A DNA stretch of 64,000 nucleotides from NCBI RefSeq assembly GCF_002272135.1, contig NZ_NPBF01000027.1, forward strand, positions 100,014 to 164,013, read 5' to 3'. Below the pieces are notes generated by a model. It worked only from the letters and a program-made list of their open reading frames with translations, did no database searches and was not told the origin of the DNA. Of this stretch, positions 28,230 through 36,730 are shown piece after piece (within the stretch, counting starts at the first letter, position 1; every line of letters starts with the position of its first letter). This stretch comes from Virgibacillus sp. 7505. Its GTDB lineage: Bacteria; Bacillota; Bacilli; Bacillales; Amphibacillaceae. The position numbers were made by a program, and so were the translations under genes.

Positions 28230-29027
28230 ATGAAATATACGGTTTTATCACGGGGAGATGAGAAGTCGAATGCGATCAAAGAGACAATTGTCGAACATCT
28301 TGCGCATTTCAATTTCGAGTACGATGATAAGGAGCCGGCGCTCGCGATATCCGTCGGGGGAGACGGGACTTTCCTGGAAAATTTCCATACATATGTCCAT
28401 CGCTTGGACAGTACGGCTTTTATCGGTATCCATACGGGGCATCTAGGATTCTACGCAGACTGGGTTCCGGAAGAGCTGGAGAAACTGCTGCTGCAGATCG
28501 CCAATAAACCGTACCATATCGTAGAGTATCCCTTGCTCGATATATCCATTACCCATAAAGATGGCAGAGTGGACGAGCATTTGGCATTGAATGAATGCTC
28601 TGTCAAAACACCAGATGGCTCGGTTGTGCTTGATGTATCGATAAAAGGAGAGCATTTCGAGACATTCCGAGGAGATGGCCTTGTCATCTCAACGCCTTCT
28701 GGAAGTACAGCCTATAACAAGGCGCTGAATGGAGCTATCATTCACCCTTCTTTGGCATCCATACAAGTGACGGAACTAGCTTCCATTAATAATCGTGTAT
28801 TTCGGACGATTGGTTCTCCGCTCATTTTGCCGAGCCATCATCCATGCACACTAAGACCGACGTTGGATAAGAGTTTCCTGATCGCCATCGATCATATGAC
28901 AGAGAATCATTCGGATATCGAGTCCATCACTTGCTCCGTTGCGAAGCAGCGCGTTCGGTTTGCGCGTTTCCGTCCGTTCCCATTCTGGAAACGGGTACAT
29001 GACTCATTTATTGCAGATAAGAGGTAA
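28230..29027 (+). CDS. nadK: NAD kinase
   Basis: 265 aa. The conserved GGDGTFL motif lies near residue 45. NECSVK near 122 and the Gly-rich [15 protein letters not shown] near 153-167 form the NAD/ATP sites. It phosphorylates NAD to NADP in the cytoplasm. It sits between relQ and the pseudouridine synthase with short spacing (14 and 5 nt), so it is probably co-transcribed. Confidence 0.95.
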   Translation: MKYTVLSRGDEKSNAIKETIVEHLAHFNFEYDDKEPALAISVGGDGTFLENFHTYVHRLDSTAFIGIHTGHLGFYADWVPEELEKLLLQIANKPYHIVEYPLLDISITHKDGRVDEHLALNECSVKTPDGSVVLDVSIKGEHFETFRGDGLVISTPSGSTAYNKALNGAIIHPSLASIQVTELASINNRVFRTIGSPLILPSHHPCTLRPTLDKSFLIAIDHMTENHSDIESITCSVAKQRVRFARFRPFPFWKRVHDSFIADKR

Positions 29028-29032
29028 AAGCT

Positions 29033-29896
29033 ATGAAATTAAGCTGGACCTTGCAGGAGGAAATCGTCATCAAGGATTTCCTAAAGTCGCAAGGAGTTTC
29101 AAGAAGATTATTCAAGACATTTAAAGAGGAGCCGCAGCTGGTTACGCTCAATCAGCAGCCGGCGCCTCTTTGGCATGCAGGGAAAGCAGGGGATAGCTTA
29201 GAAGTGGAGCTGCCGCAGGAAGAAGCTGGTGCTTATATGGAAGCAGAGCCGCTCGAGCTGCCTATTGTATTTGAAGACGAACACGTATTAGTCTTGGATA
29301 AGCAGCCAGGGGTGGCAGTGATTCCATCTATGAATCAGCCGTCAGGTACGATTGCGAATGGTTTGCTTTGGCATTATCAGAAACAAGGGCTAGCTTATAC
29401 AGTCCATATACTGACAAGGCTTGATCGCGATACTTCGGGACTGATGCTTGTTGCAAAACATCGCTATGCCCATACGCTTTTGGCTGCAGACCAAAAGCAA
29501 GGAAAAATACAGCGGTCATATGTCGCGCTAGTGGAGGGCAGTATGGAAGAATCATCCGGGACAATCAGCAAACCGATCGGCAGGAAGGAAGGCTCGATCA
29601 TTGAACGGGAAGTACGGCCTGATGGACAGACAGCAGTCACTCACTTTCGCCGTCAGACCAGCTTCGCTGATCATACACTAGTTGAAATAAAGCTTGCTAC
29701 TGGAAGGACGCATCAAATCCGTGTTCATATGGCATCACTTGGACATCCGCTCGCCGGTGATACACTGTATGGCGGTGGTACGGGTGTCATCAGCCGACAG
29801 GCGCTCCATTCCCAGCAGCTGCGCTTTATTCATCCATTTACGAAACGCTTACTGACCTTTCATTCACCGGTTCCGGATGACTTTTCAATCGAATGA
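29033..29896 (+). CDS. RluA/RluD-family pseudouridine synthase (YjbO-like)
   Basis: 287 aa. An N-terminal S4-like RNA-binding region is followed by the RluA core, with catalytic Asp in LTRLDRDTSGLML, then KIQRSYVALVEG and the C-terminal RTHQIRVHMASLGHPLAGD. It converts uridines in rRNA or tRNA to pseudouridine; the target is not evident. It is the last gene of the relQ-nadK unit. Its last 12 nt overlap the convergent prpE stop region, so there is no room for a separate terminator. Confidence 0.92.
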   Translation: MKLSWTLQEEIVIKDFLKSQGVSRRLFKTFKEEPQLVTLNQQPAPLWHAGKAGDSLEVELPQEEAGAYMEAEPLELPIVFEDEHVLVLDKQPGVAVIPSMNQPSGTIANGLLWHYQKQGLAYTVHILTRLDRDTSGLMLVAKHRYAHTLLAADQKQGKIQRSYVALVEGSMEESSGTISKPIGRKEGSIIEREVRPDGQTAVTHFRRQTSFADHTLVEIKLATGRTHQIRVHMASLGHPLAGDTLYGGGTGVISRQALHSQQLRFIHPFTKRLLTFHSPVPDDFSIE

Positions 29897-30622
29897 ACGG
29901 AATTTCTCTTCGACGAACGGCTGCAGGGACGGGACGCTATGCAGGGATTGTTCTGGAAAGCGACAGGCGGTAAGCTTGTTGCCGAAGACACAGCCTGTAT
30001 CGATATTGATAGTATGATGAATGGTGCGGGCTTCCAGAACCGGGGTATGGCCATAGATAATCCAGTCTTCCCCATGATAATGCTTAGCCCAGTCCAGTCT
30101 GACTGGACGGCCAAGTTCATCCATTTCACCAGTCGTATCTCCATAAAGAACAAAGCTTTTCACTTTTTTTCCTTCCTTGCCGATTAAGGATTCTTTAATA
30201 CCAGCATGTGCTGCCACGACGCCTAATTCCGGAATTTGTTTGTATAGAGGGGCTTTTTTGTAAAGCTGCATGAACATATTAGATAGCTTTCTGCGCTTAT
30301 TCGGTTCACAATTCTGTAGTTCAGCTACTGTTGTTTCCAAGCCATGTTTCACTTGTACGTTATTACCGCGCAGGTAACGGTAAAGCTTATCACAATGATT
30401 ACCTGGTACATAATATCCCAGCTCTTCTTCGACAAGCCGGTAAACGAGTTCAATTACACCTAAGGAATCGGGGCCGCGATCCGTCAAATCTCCGATGAAA
30501 AATGGCCGGCATTTTTCTGGATGGACAGGCAAACCATCCTTTATGTCATATCCTAACTTATTGAATAGCTCGAAAAGCTCTGGCAAGCAGCCATGCACAT
30601 CTCCGATAAAATCTATTTTCAT
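29885..30622 (-). CDS. prpE: Bis(5'-nucleosyl)-tetraphosphatase PrpE
   Basis: 245 aa from ATG 30622 after TAGGAGTG; the longer frame has no site. Metallophosphoesterase motifs are visible: GDVHGC (residues 8-13), GDLTDRGPDS and GNHCDK, with later His residues in VAAHAGI and YGHTPV. It hydrolyses Ap4A-type nucleotides; in B. subtilis PrpE also affects spore germination. It overlaps the rluD-like gene tail to tail. Confidence 0.93.
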   Translation of the reverse strand: MKIDFIGDVHGCLPELFELFNKLGYDIKDGLPVHPEKCRPFFIGDLTDRGPDSLGVIELVYRLVEEELGYYVPGNHCDKLYRYLRGNNVQVKHGLETTVAELQNCEPNKRRKLSNMFMQLYKKAPLYKQIPELGVVAAHAGIKESLIGKEGKKVKSFVLYGDTTGEMDELGRPVRLDWAKHYHGEDWIIYGHTPVLEARTIHHTINIDTGCVFGNKLTACRFPEQSLHSVPSLQPFVEEKFRSFD

Positions 30623-30641
30623 ATCAATCACTCCTATATAC

Positions 30642-30675
30642 AAAAAGGGAAAGCTTATAATAGCTTTCCCTTTTT
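30642..30675. terminator. Terminator between the rodA-like gene and prpE
   Basis: AAAAAGGGAAAGCT and AGCTTTCCCTTTTT pair around a short loop. It ends the rodA-like transcript and lies just upstream of prpE. Confidence 0.85.
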
Positions 30676-30684
30676 ACGTAAGGC

Positions 30685-31863
30685 TTATTTCTGTGTTTCG
30701 AACATGAATGTACGTGTTCTCGAGTGAATATTGAGCACGATACCGATTGCAATCATATAGGCGAGCGTCGAACTTCCTCCATAGCTGAGGAATGGCAGCG
30801 GAAGTCCGGTAATCGGTACGAGTCCTACCGACATCCCGATGTTCTGGAATATCTGATAAGTGAACATCCCGATGAACCCGGCTGCCAAGTAACTGCCGAA
30901 TGGCTCGTTGCTCTCCAGTCCCACCTGAATCATACGATAGATGAGGATGAAGAATAAGAAGAGCACAATTGCGGATCCGATAAACCCAAACTGTTCAGCG
31001 ATGGCAGAAAAAATATAATCTGTATGTCTTTCCGGAATGGAAACCTGAAAATTTGATGCCCCTTTTCCGAAAAGAATTCCTGATCCAATAGCCATCAGTC
31101 CCAATCTGTACTGGTAACTGGAATCAGGATATTTTTCTGGGTAAAGCCAGCCGAGGAATCGGCTCTCGACGTGCTTGAAAATCGTTTCCTGCAAGAAGGC
31201 ACCGACCTGGTTCGGTAAAATATAAGCCAGAATTGCTACAAATAAACTAATACCAAGGATAACACCCAATATGGTCAACAGCAGCCTCCAGCTGATTCCT
31301 GATACTAAAATCGTAGCTCCAAGAATGGAACACAGTACAAGGAAACCGCCCAGGTCAGGCTGTACAGCAATCAGACCCATAGGGGGCAAGGCTACTGCAA
31401 ACAGCTTCCCAAGCAAGAACAAATCTGTTTTATTTGTGCGGACTGTATTCTTTTCGTTATGGGACATGATGACATGCGCCAAAGCGATAACGACAAACAC
31501 CTTCACAAATTCAGCAGGCTGCATCGAACCGATACCCGGCAAGATGAACCAGCTTGTCGCTCCGTTTGCTTCATTGATGATGGCAGCTGGGAATTTGAAG
31601 AATAACATCAACAGCATAACCATACCAATTCCGTAGAAAATCCACACGAGCTGGCGAAGCCGGTCATAATCAAGCAGCATCATAACAGCAATGACGACAG
31701 CACCAAGGACGTACCACATAATCTGGCGCGGCATATATTGTGTTTGGGCGGCGATACCGGATAATGTCGGCTGCAGCTCGAATAACGTGAATGAAGAGAC
31801 GATACAAAGCAATATCAAAACTAATATAATTGTTAGATCTAACCGGAATTTGTTAGAATTCAT
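30685..31863 (-). CDS. SEDS peptidoglycan polymerase (RodA/FtsW family)
   Basis: 392 aa from ATG 31863, 8 nt after AAAGG. About ten membrane helices are visible, ending with the SEDS signature TGLPLPFLSYGGSS and a final helix before a short tail. The family polymerises lipid II into glycan strands with a class B penicillin-binding protein. Ordinary RodA and FtsW in Bacillaceae are usually elsewhere, so which paralogue this is (RodA-like seems likelier) remains open. It is divergent from mgtE. Confidence 0.9.
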   Translation of the reverse strand: MNSNKFRLDLTIILVLILLCIVSSFTLFELQPTLSGIAAQTQYMPRQIMWYVLGAVVIAVMMLLDYDRLRQLVWIFYGIGMVMLLMLFFKFPAAIINEANGATSWFILPGIGSMQPAEFVKVFVVIALAHVIMSHNEKNTVRTNKTDLFLLGKLFAVALPPMGLIAVQPDLGGFLVLCSILGATILVSGISWRLLLTILGVILGISLFVAILAYILPNQVGAFLQETIFKHVESRFLGWLYPEKYPDSSYQYRLGLMAIGSGILFGKGASNFQVSIPERHTDYIFSAIAEQFGFIGSAIVLFLFFILIYRMIQVGLESNEPFGSYLAAGFIGMFTYQIFQNIGMSVGLVPITGLPLPFLSYGGSSTLAYMIAIGIVLNIHSRTRTFMFETQK

Positions 31864-32032
31864 ACACAAAACCTTTCTTTCGTTCCTTCCGCATCTCTAG
31901 CTGCTATAAAAGCGATTAGATTTTGCAAATGAGTGGAATATAATCTTGTTACAGTTTACAACAAAATGACGGATAAATTAAGTGAACTCTATTAAAGTTT
32001 CTTAAACCTTTCACAGAACGACCGTTTTTACG

Positions 32033-32061
32033 TTGACAAAGGGCAAGATATTACTTACTAT
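32033..32061 (+). promoter_or_regulatory. Sigma-A promoter of mgtE
   Basis: A perfect TTGACA (32033-32038), a 17-bp spacer and TACTAT (32056-32061) lie about 30 bp before the start codon. The leader is too short for an M-box. Confidence 0.7.
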
Positions 32062-32092
32062 TGAGTGTTCTTGCAAGCGAGGAGGCAGACGT

Positions 32093-33460
32093 ATGGATCA
32101 TTTGGAAAACCAAGAAATCTTACTATACCAAAATAAAATCAGGGAAGCACTAGCTAACCAGCAAATCGACCAATTTCGTGCAGAATACCTAGAATTGCAC
32201 CCGTATGATCAAGCGGCTGTTTTCGAGGAACAGCCTGAAGAAATACGAAAGCAGATTTATTCTTATCTCTCACCAGATGAAACCGCAGAGATTATGGAAA
32301 ACGTCAACTGGGAAAATGCAGACCTGTATTTCACCGAGATGTACTCACGTTATGCAGCGCAGGTACTGGCCGAGATGTCAGCTGATGATGCCGTCGATAT
32401 ATTGAAGGAAATGGATAAAAACAAGGTTGCTAGTTTTATCACAATCATGGAAAAGGAATCAGCGGATGAAATCAAACATCTTCTGCATTATGAGGATAAA
32501 ACAGCCGGAAGTATCATGACGACTGAATTCGTCAGTGTCAGCGCAACCGATACGGTGCGGGAAGCGATGCTGCATTTAAGAGCCGAAGCACCGGATGCTG
32601 AAACAATTTATTATACGTATGTCGTAGACCAAGATAAGAAGCTGGTCGGCGTCATTTCCTTGCGAAATCTTATTATAGCAGAGAAAGACTGGCTCATTTC
32701 AGAGGTGATGAGCGACAGGATAGTCAGTGTAGCTGTCGGTGACGATCAGGAGCACGCTGCTCAAATGATGCGTGATTACGACTTCCTGGCACTGCCGGTT
32801 GTCGACTTTCAAAATCATATACTCGGTATCATAACGGTCGATGATATCCTCGATGTAATGGAAGAAGAAGCAGATGAGGATTACAGCCGTTTAGCCGGGG
32901 TAAGTGATACGGAAAGAGGAGAAGACAGTGCTTTCGTATCTGCTCGTAAACGGCTGCCATGGCTAGTTGTACTCCTATTCCTCGGTATGATTACGGCAAG
33001 TTTGATCAGTCGTTTTGAGAATACGCTCAGCCAGGTGGCTATACTAGCGAGCTTTATCCCGCTTATCGGCGGAATGGGGGGGAATACCGGCACCCAGGCT
33101 CTGGCAGTTGCTGTCCGTGGTATGGCGACAGGTGATGTTGCCAAGCGTGGAAAAATGCGGATGGTTATGCGGGAAGGCCTGACAGGTATTATGACAGGCC
33201 TTAGCTGTGGTATTGTCATCACCTTAGTCGTGACCATCTGGCAGAAAGACTTCTTCCTAGGTCTACTTGTCGGGTTATCCATTTTTGCGACATTAATCAT
33301 TGCTACTCTGGCAGGAGCTATCATCCCGCTGCTCATGCATAAACTGAACATCGACCCGGCCATCGCTTCAGGTCCGTTCATTACGACTATTAATGACATC
33401 ATTTCCATCTTAATTTATTTCGGGCTGGCGACAGCTTTTATGGGACTGCTGACAAGTTAA
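32093..33460 (+). CDS. mgtE: Magnesium transporter MgtE
   Basis: 455 aa from ATG 32093 after GCGAGGAGG; the upstream extension would lie in the promoter. An N-terminal superhelical domain (about 1-125) comes first, then two CBS domains (about 130-260, with SIMTTEFVSV and ISEVMSDRIVSV). Five membrane helices carry the pore motif GGMGGNTGTQALAV. The CBS and N domains gate the channel by intracellular Mg2+. It is monocistronic between its own promoter and terminator. Confidence 0.95.
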   Translation: MDHLENQEILLYQNKIREALANQQIDQFRAEYLELHPYDQAAVFEEQPEEIRKQIYSYLSPDETAEIMENVNWENADLYFTEMYSRYAAQVLAEMSADDAVDILKEMDKNKVASFITIMEKESADEIKHLLHYEDKTAGSIMTTEFVSVSATDTVREAMLHLRAEAPDAETIYYTYVVDQDKKLVGVISLRNLIIAEKDWLISEVMSDRIVSVAVGDDQEHAAQMMRDYDFLALPVVDFQNHILGIITVDDILDVMEEEADEDYSRLAGVSDTERGEDSAFVSARKRLPWLVVLLFLGMITASLISRFENTLSQVAILASFIPLIGGMGGNTGTQALAVAVRGMATGDVAKRGKMRMVMREGLTGIMTGLSCGIVITLVVTIWQKDFFLGLLVGLSIFATLIIATLAGAIIPLLMHKLNIDPAIASGPFITTINDIISILIYFGLATAFMGLLTS

Positions 33461-33470
33461 TATGTGACAA

Positions 33471-33503
33471 AAAAAGACTGTCTGGAGGCAGTCTTTTTCT
33501 TTT
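33471..33503 (+). terminator. Terminator after mgtE
   Basis: AAAAAGACTG and CAGTCTTTTT pair around an 8-nt loop, with a T-rich tail. Confidence 0.88.
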
Positions 33504-33514
33504 GGTCAAATTGG

Positions 33515-33543
33515 GCACCCTCTATCATCAGCTGCATATAATG
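33515..33543 (+). promoter_or_regulatory. Sigma-K-like promoter of cotO
   Basis: A -35-like CACC, about 15 bp, then CATATAATG, which differs from the sigma-K -10 consensus CATANNNTA at one base. It lies about 30 bp before the cotO start, in line with late mother-cell expression. Confidence 0.45.
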
Positions 33544-33575
33544 GGTAGGAATCCTAATGCAAAGGAGGACGTTGC

Positions 33576-34040
33576 GTGTCCAATGAAAAGGTAAGGAGAC
33601 AGCAGCCATTGCTGTTCATAGCCCAGCCCAAGCTTGATTTGCCAAAGGCAGAAATGCAGCAGGCCTATCGTTCGGCAAAAGGAAAGAAGAAAGAAGTACT
33701 GACAGAAGAAGAAAAGCAAGAAACTGCACAGATAGAGGAAAAACGTATAGCTGCTGCACGTGCAGAGGAGAAAACACAGACAGCTGAGAAGAAAGCAGCA
33801 CCAACCAGTAAAAAAGTGAATTTCAAGGAATTGACGACGGTCGAAAAGATTGAGTATTTCTTGAATCTTCCTTCTCAAATCCCGAGAATGAAATGTGAAA
33901 TCGTTACATCAGAAGGCAGCTTGATCGGCATCATTTCAGGTAGGGAAGAAGATCTAATTCAATTTAAATCCATCCGGCGTCCGTTTAAACGGGAAGTGAA
34001 GATTGAAGACATTCGGGACATTAAATTACTTGGTTTCTAA
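33576..34040 (+). CDS. cotO: Spore coat protein CotO
   Basis: 154 aa, starting at GTG 33576, 7 nt after AAAGGAGG. The N-terminus has a PLLFIAQPKLDLP segment. The middle (about 25-85) is Lys/Glu/Ala-rich and low in complexity. The conserved C-terminal CotO domain contains LTTVEKIEYFLNLP and then CEIVTSEGSLIGIISG. In Bacillus, CotO is needed for late coat/exosporium assembly. The next gene is a CotY/CotZ-like coat protein, and both regions carry sigma-K-like promoters. Confidence 0.85.
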   Translation: MSNEKVRRQQPLLFIAQPKLDLPKAEMQQAYRSAKGKKKEVLTEEEKQETAQIEEKRIAAARAEEKTQTAEKKAAPTSKKVNFKELTTVEKIEYFLNLPSQIPRMKCEIVTSEGSLIGIISGREEDLIQFKSIRRPFKREVKIEDIRDIKLLGF

Positions 34041-34043
34041 GAA

Positions 34044-34077
34044 AAAAGTTCAATCTTGTAATCAAGATTGAACTTTT
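34044..34077. terminator. Bidirectional terminator between cotO and the CotZ-like gene
   Basis: AAAAGTTCAATCTTG and CAAGATTGAACTTTT pair around a 4-nt loop. Confidence 0.88.
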
Positions 34078-34093
34078 CCTGTTTTGATCTGGA

Positions 34094-34588
34094 TTAAGCA
34101 GTTGGGCCAGTTGTACCAGTAAGGAATGCAGAAATAGCTGGCAAAGTAGTGATGTGTGCAAATTTAGTTAAATCAACTGTGAAGCAAAGGCCAGTTGCTG
34201 CTAAGCCGGTAACTATCTGATCATCGACTCCGTCAGGAATGAGTGTGATGTCAGCAGGGCTGCGAAGCAGTTCCAATACAGCAGCGTCATCATCGTAAAC
34301 TGCTTTCACACGGAAGTAGTAGCTTGCAGCTACCGGTCCGAGTGTTCCTGGTGTTGCTCCAGGTGCTACACCATATCCGCGGAAGATTCCACCGAGATCG
34401 TTGTATAGCATGATTGGTACTGTATCGAAACCAGCAGATCCTCCGAAATTGCCAAGAAGATCATTAATGGATTGTTCCGCACTTGTTGCACAGCACTCGC
34501 TGGAGATATCTCTTTGTGCATTAGCAATTTCTCTGACGATATCTACAACGATTGATGAACTTTCTCGCTCTCGCGTTGCATTGCTCAT
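34094..34588 (-). CDS. CotY/CotZ-like spore coat (crust/exosporium) protein
   Basis: 164 aa from ATG 34588 after AGAGGGG; the upstream open frame is not used. The N-terminal helix has VVDIVREIANAQRD, then SECCATSAEQSINDLL with a Cys-Cys pair. It continues into a beta-rich domain with VPIMLYNDLGG, YYFRVKAVYDDDAAVLELL and GLCFTVDLTKFAHI. This matches CotY/CotZ-type proteins of the outer crust, which form Cys-linked arrays. It has fewer Cys than B. subtilis CotY/CotZ. A sigma-K-like promoter lies upstream. Confidence 0.75.
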   Translation of the reverse strand: MSNATRERESSSIVVDIVREIANAQRDISSECCATSAEQSINDLLGNFGGSAGFDTVPIMLYNDLGGIFRGYGVAPGATPGTLGPVAASYYFRVKAVYDDDAAVLELLRSPADITLIPDGVDDQIVTGLAATGLCFTVDLTKFAHITTLPAISAFLTGTTGPTA

Positions 34589-34635
34589 GATTTTACCCCT
34601 CTCGAAATGATAAAGTAATGACGTTTCGTCTTTAA

Positions 34636-34665
34636 TAAGATATGAGAGGTCACTTGTTATGTGTG
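34636..34665 (-). promoter_or_regulatory. Sigma-K-like promoter of the CotZ-like gene
   Basis: The minus strand shows CATATCTTA (34636-34644), a full match to CATANNNTA, with an AC-containing -35 element (CACACAT, near 34660-34665) about 15 bp upstream. Confidence 0.5.
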
Positions 34666-34740
34666 GGCACTTAACTGCATTATGCAAGAAGTTGGTAGGT
34701 ATTTGCTAGTGAAGAAAAAACACAGGATTAGGCGTACATA

Positions 34741-34772
34741 GCACACCTTATCCTAATGGGTTACATAAACTA
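34741..34772 (+). promoter_or_regulatory. Sigma-K-like promoter of the His/Asp-rich gene
   Basis: CATAAACTA at 34764-34772 matches CATANNNTA, with CACACC (34742-34747) about 16 bp upstream. It is divergent from the CotZ-like promoter about 100 bp away. Confidence 0.5.
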
Positions 34773-34808
34773 TCAAGACTTGAGTCCAAGGAAAAAGGAG
34801 TGAAAGAC

Positions 34809-35180
34809 ATGTCGCAGGAAAAAAAGGTCATCCACGTGAAGAATCTCATCATCAAAGCTGACAAAGTAGTGCTTGATGCCGACGATATCCATAAAGATAA
34901 GCACGATCATGATGATAAAAAGCACGATCATGATGATAAGAAACATGATCATAAACATGATTATGATTTGTTCTTTGGTTCCGGCCGTAAAAAAGATGAA
35001 GATCATAAAGAGGATAACAAACACGATCATGATGACAAACACGATCATGGTTTTGATTTTGATCCAATATTCGGTTTCCGACGGAAGAAAAATGAACATA
35101 AACATGATGACAAACATGATCATGATGATAAAAAGAAAGACGACGATGATAACAAAAGACGCCCTAACTTCTGGTTCTGA
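34809..35180 (+). CDS. His/Asp/Lys-rich repeat protein, probable spore coat component, 123 aa
   Basis: ATG 34809 follows AAAAGGAG with 8-nt spacing. Residues 1-27 (VIHVKNLIIKADKVVLDADD) look like a short ordered beta segment. The rest is low complexity: repeated HDHDDKK units broken twice by related aromatic/basic motifs, DLFFGSGRKKDED and DPIFGFRRKKNEH, and a C-terminal RRPNFWF. His and Asp dominate, suggesting metal binding or multivalent self-association. The sigma-K-like promoter and coat-gene neighbours suggest a coat or crust protein. No known family is recognised. Confidence 0.7.
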   Translation: MSQEKKVIHVKNLIIKADKVVLDADDIHKDKHDHDDKKHDHDDKKHDHKHDYDLFFGSGRKKDEDHKEDNKHDHDDKHDHGFDFDPIFGFRRKKNEHKHDDKHDHDDKKKDDDDNKRRPNFWF

Positions 35181-35181
35181 T

Positions 35182-35207
35182 AAAAGCAGCCTCGGCTGCT
35201 TTTTTTT
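35182..35207 (+). terminator. Terminator after the His/Asp-rich gene
   Basis: AAAAGCAGC and GCTGCTTTT pair around CTCG, with eight T residues. Confidence 0.9.
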
Positions 35208-35268
35208 ATGGTTAAACAAGGAAGGATACGGGAAAAAGTAGAATAAGATACATAAAGGAGGAGATTGT

Positions 35269-35547
35269 ATGAGTTGGACAGTACCGGTTTCATCCTATCA
35301 GTATATGGATTATCAAAATAGGGTCAACAGTCCAAAAAGCGATCGTTATGTAATTGAAAGAACAAACCCGATTATGTCCCACAAAACAAAAGATACATTT
35401 GAGCAGCACGTTCAGGATAGGCTGGACTACCAAGCTGCTTCCATGCCCCGCCAGAAGCGTAATCAAACAACCAAAGAGGCACCATTTGACGGGCAGACAT
35501 ATAGCTTCTTAACCGGAAAAGGGCGTTATATTAACACAGTTTGTTAG
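35269..35547 (+). CDS. Unrecognised small protein, 92 aa
   Basis: ATG 35269 follows AAAGGAGGAG with good spacing. The product is polar and Tyr/Gln-rich (SSYQYMDYQNRV at the start, RLDYQAASMPRQKRNQ in the middle) with no membrane segment. The stop codon abuts the end of the convergent DUF421 gene (0 nt between them), and no terminator separates them. The location next to coat genes and the Tyr/Gln content make a sporulation role plausible, but nothing is proven. Confidence 0.65.
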   Translation: MSWTVPVSSYQYMDYQNRVNSPKSDRYVIERTNPIMSHKTKDTFEQHVQDRLDYQAASMPRQKRNQTTKEAPFDGQTYSFLTGKGRYINTVC

Positions 35548-36225
35548 TTAATACGATTTAGTAAATAGTCCGTCAATAGGCGTCCATTCCGCATATGCTA
35601 CCTCAGAAACACTGTTGAAGCCTTGTTTCTTTATTTCATTCTCCAGCCATTCCAAAGTCTGGCCGCTATTTATAATGTTATCCTTTATAGTTTCACCATC
35701 TAGTATGAACGAAACAGGGAGAGGATTGGGCTGTTCTTTCAAATCAAGGTCATTTCTTGTAGGATTTTGATACGCACTTTTTTTCAAGACGCTAAGACTG
35801 CCATCAGCTTCAATAATGGCGTAATCAACTTCTGAGAGTGAAAAGATGCTGTTTGATCGTAATTGGTGCATCAGCTGATTGAAATCCATCTTGTTGGCTT
35901 TCATGTCAGCGTACCTGAGCTCGCCTTTGGAGATGATCACAGTAGGTTTTCCTTCCAGAAAACCGCGTGTACCTTTGAATTGCTGGGTAATTTTCTCAAT
36001 GACTACCATCAATAAACCCCATGTGATGATTGCGACTGCAATATGCGATATACCAGCTTCTTGATCAAAAATAGCATTACCGAATAGCTCTCCGACAGCG
36101 ATTGCGGCGATAAAGTCGAAGGCAGTAATTTGATTCATTTGGGTTTTTCCGAGCACCTTCGTTAAGATAAACAGGCCAAAAAAGCCGAATATTACTTCCA
36201 CGATGATATGTCCATATTCTCCCAT
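35548..36225 (-). CDS. DUF421 membrane protein (YetF family)
   Basis: 225 aa from ATG 36225 after AGAAGGGATG; the longer frame would add unlikely N-terminal residues. Three N-terminal helices (about 6-25, 37-55 and 62-80) are followed by KPTVIISKGELRYADMKANKM, typical of the YetF C-terminal domain. SIFSLSEVDYAIIEADGSLSV comes next. Family members are tied to germination or envelope functions in bacilli, without a known activity. The last 28 residues include an Asn/Trp-rich tail. Confidence 0.88.
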   Translation of the reverse strand: MGEYGHIIVEVIFGFFGLFILTKVLGKTQMNQITAFDFIAAIAVGELFGNAIFDQEAGISHIAVAIITWGLLMVVIEKITQQFKGTRGFLEGKPTVIISKGELRYADMKANKMDFNQLMHQLRSNSIFSLSEVDYAIIEADGSLSVLKKSAYQNPTRNDLDLKEQPNPLPVSFILDGETIKDNIINSGQTLEWLENEIKKQGFNSVSEVAYAEWTPIDGLFTKSY

Positions 36226-36278
36226 GTGCAACACATCCCTTCTAAGAGAAAGCATGCCCAAAGGAATCATGACTATAC

Positions 36279-36307
36279 AAAAAAAGAGACCTCCAAAAGG
36301 AAGTCTC
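36279..36307 (-). terminator. Terminator of the yjcHGF unit
   Basis: On the minus strand GAGACTTCC and GGAGGTCTC pair (one G-U) and run into seven T residues. It overlaps the yjcF stop. Confidence 0.82.
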
Positions 36308-36728
36308 ACAGCTCTTTTGTCATCGTTTTATGCGGAATGCCCGCATCCATGAATTCTTCTGAAACGACTGTATAACCTAATCGTTCATAGAAAGGAATGG
36401 CCTGAGTTTGCGCGTTCAGTTTCGCTTTTTGCATGCCGCGTTTTTTGGCTTCCTCCTCCATTGCCCACATTAGTTCATTGCCATAACGTTTGCCTCGGAA
36501 TTCTTTCAGGATGCAAATGCGTTCCATCTTCGCATACTCATCGACTAATCGCATTCTGGCAGCTGCTCCCGGAGTTCCATCCTCGTACCCGACGAAATGG
36601 ATACTTTCATTCTCCAGTTCATCGATTTCAAGATCGGCCGGTACTTTTTGCTCCTCAACGAATACAAGTGTCCTTACTTGGAAAGCATCTTGCTGTTGTA
36701 TACTGTTTTCTGCTACGAATATTTCCAT
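36306..36728 (-). CDS. yjcF: GNAT acetyltransferase, YjcF family
   Basis: 140 aa. The N-terminal VFVEEQKVPADLEIDE pattern is characteristic of YjcF-type GNATs. Motif A, ILKEFRGKRYGNELMWAMEE, is near residues 74-93, and FYERLGY is near 120. The ATG comes 2 nt after the yjcG stop, so it is translationally linked to yjcG. Order yjcH-yjcG-yjcF matches B. subtilis. The acceptor is unknown. Confidence 0.9.
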   Translation of the reverse strand: MEIFVAENSIQQQDAFQVRTLVFVEEQKVPADLEIDELENESIHFVGYEDGTPGAAARMRLVDEYAKMERICILKEFRGKRYGNELMWAMEEEAKKRGMQKAKLNAQTQAIPFYERLGYTVVSEEFMDAGIPHKTMTKEL

Positions 36729-36730
36729 GA

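Noticed and set aside
31864..32092. Possible M-box (Mg2+) riboswitch before mgtE
   Set aside because: The promoter lies only about 30 bp from the start codon and no M-box core is visible, so there is no room for the riboswitch.
34773..35241. Open frames on both strands overlapping the His/Asp-rich gene
   Set aside because: The low-complexity GATGAT/CATGAT repeats leave several frames free of stops. Only the frame at 34809 has a ribosome site and a terminator placed for it.
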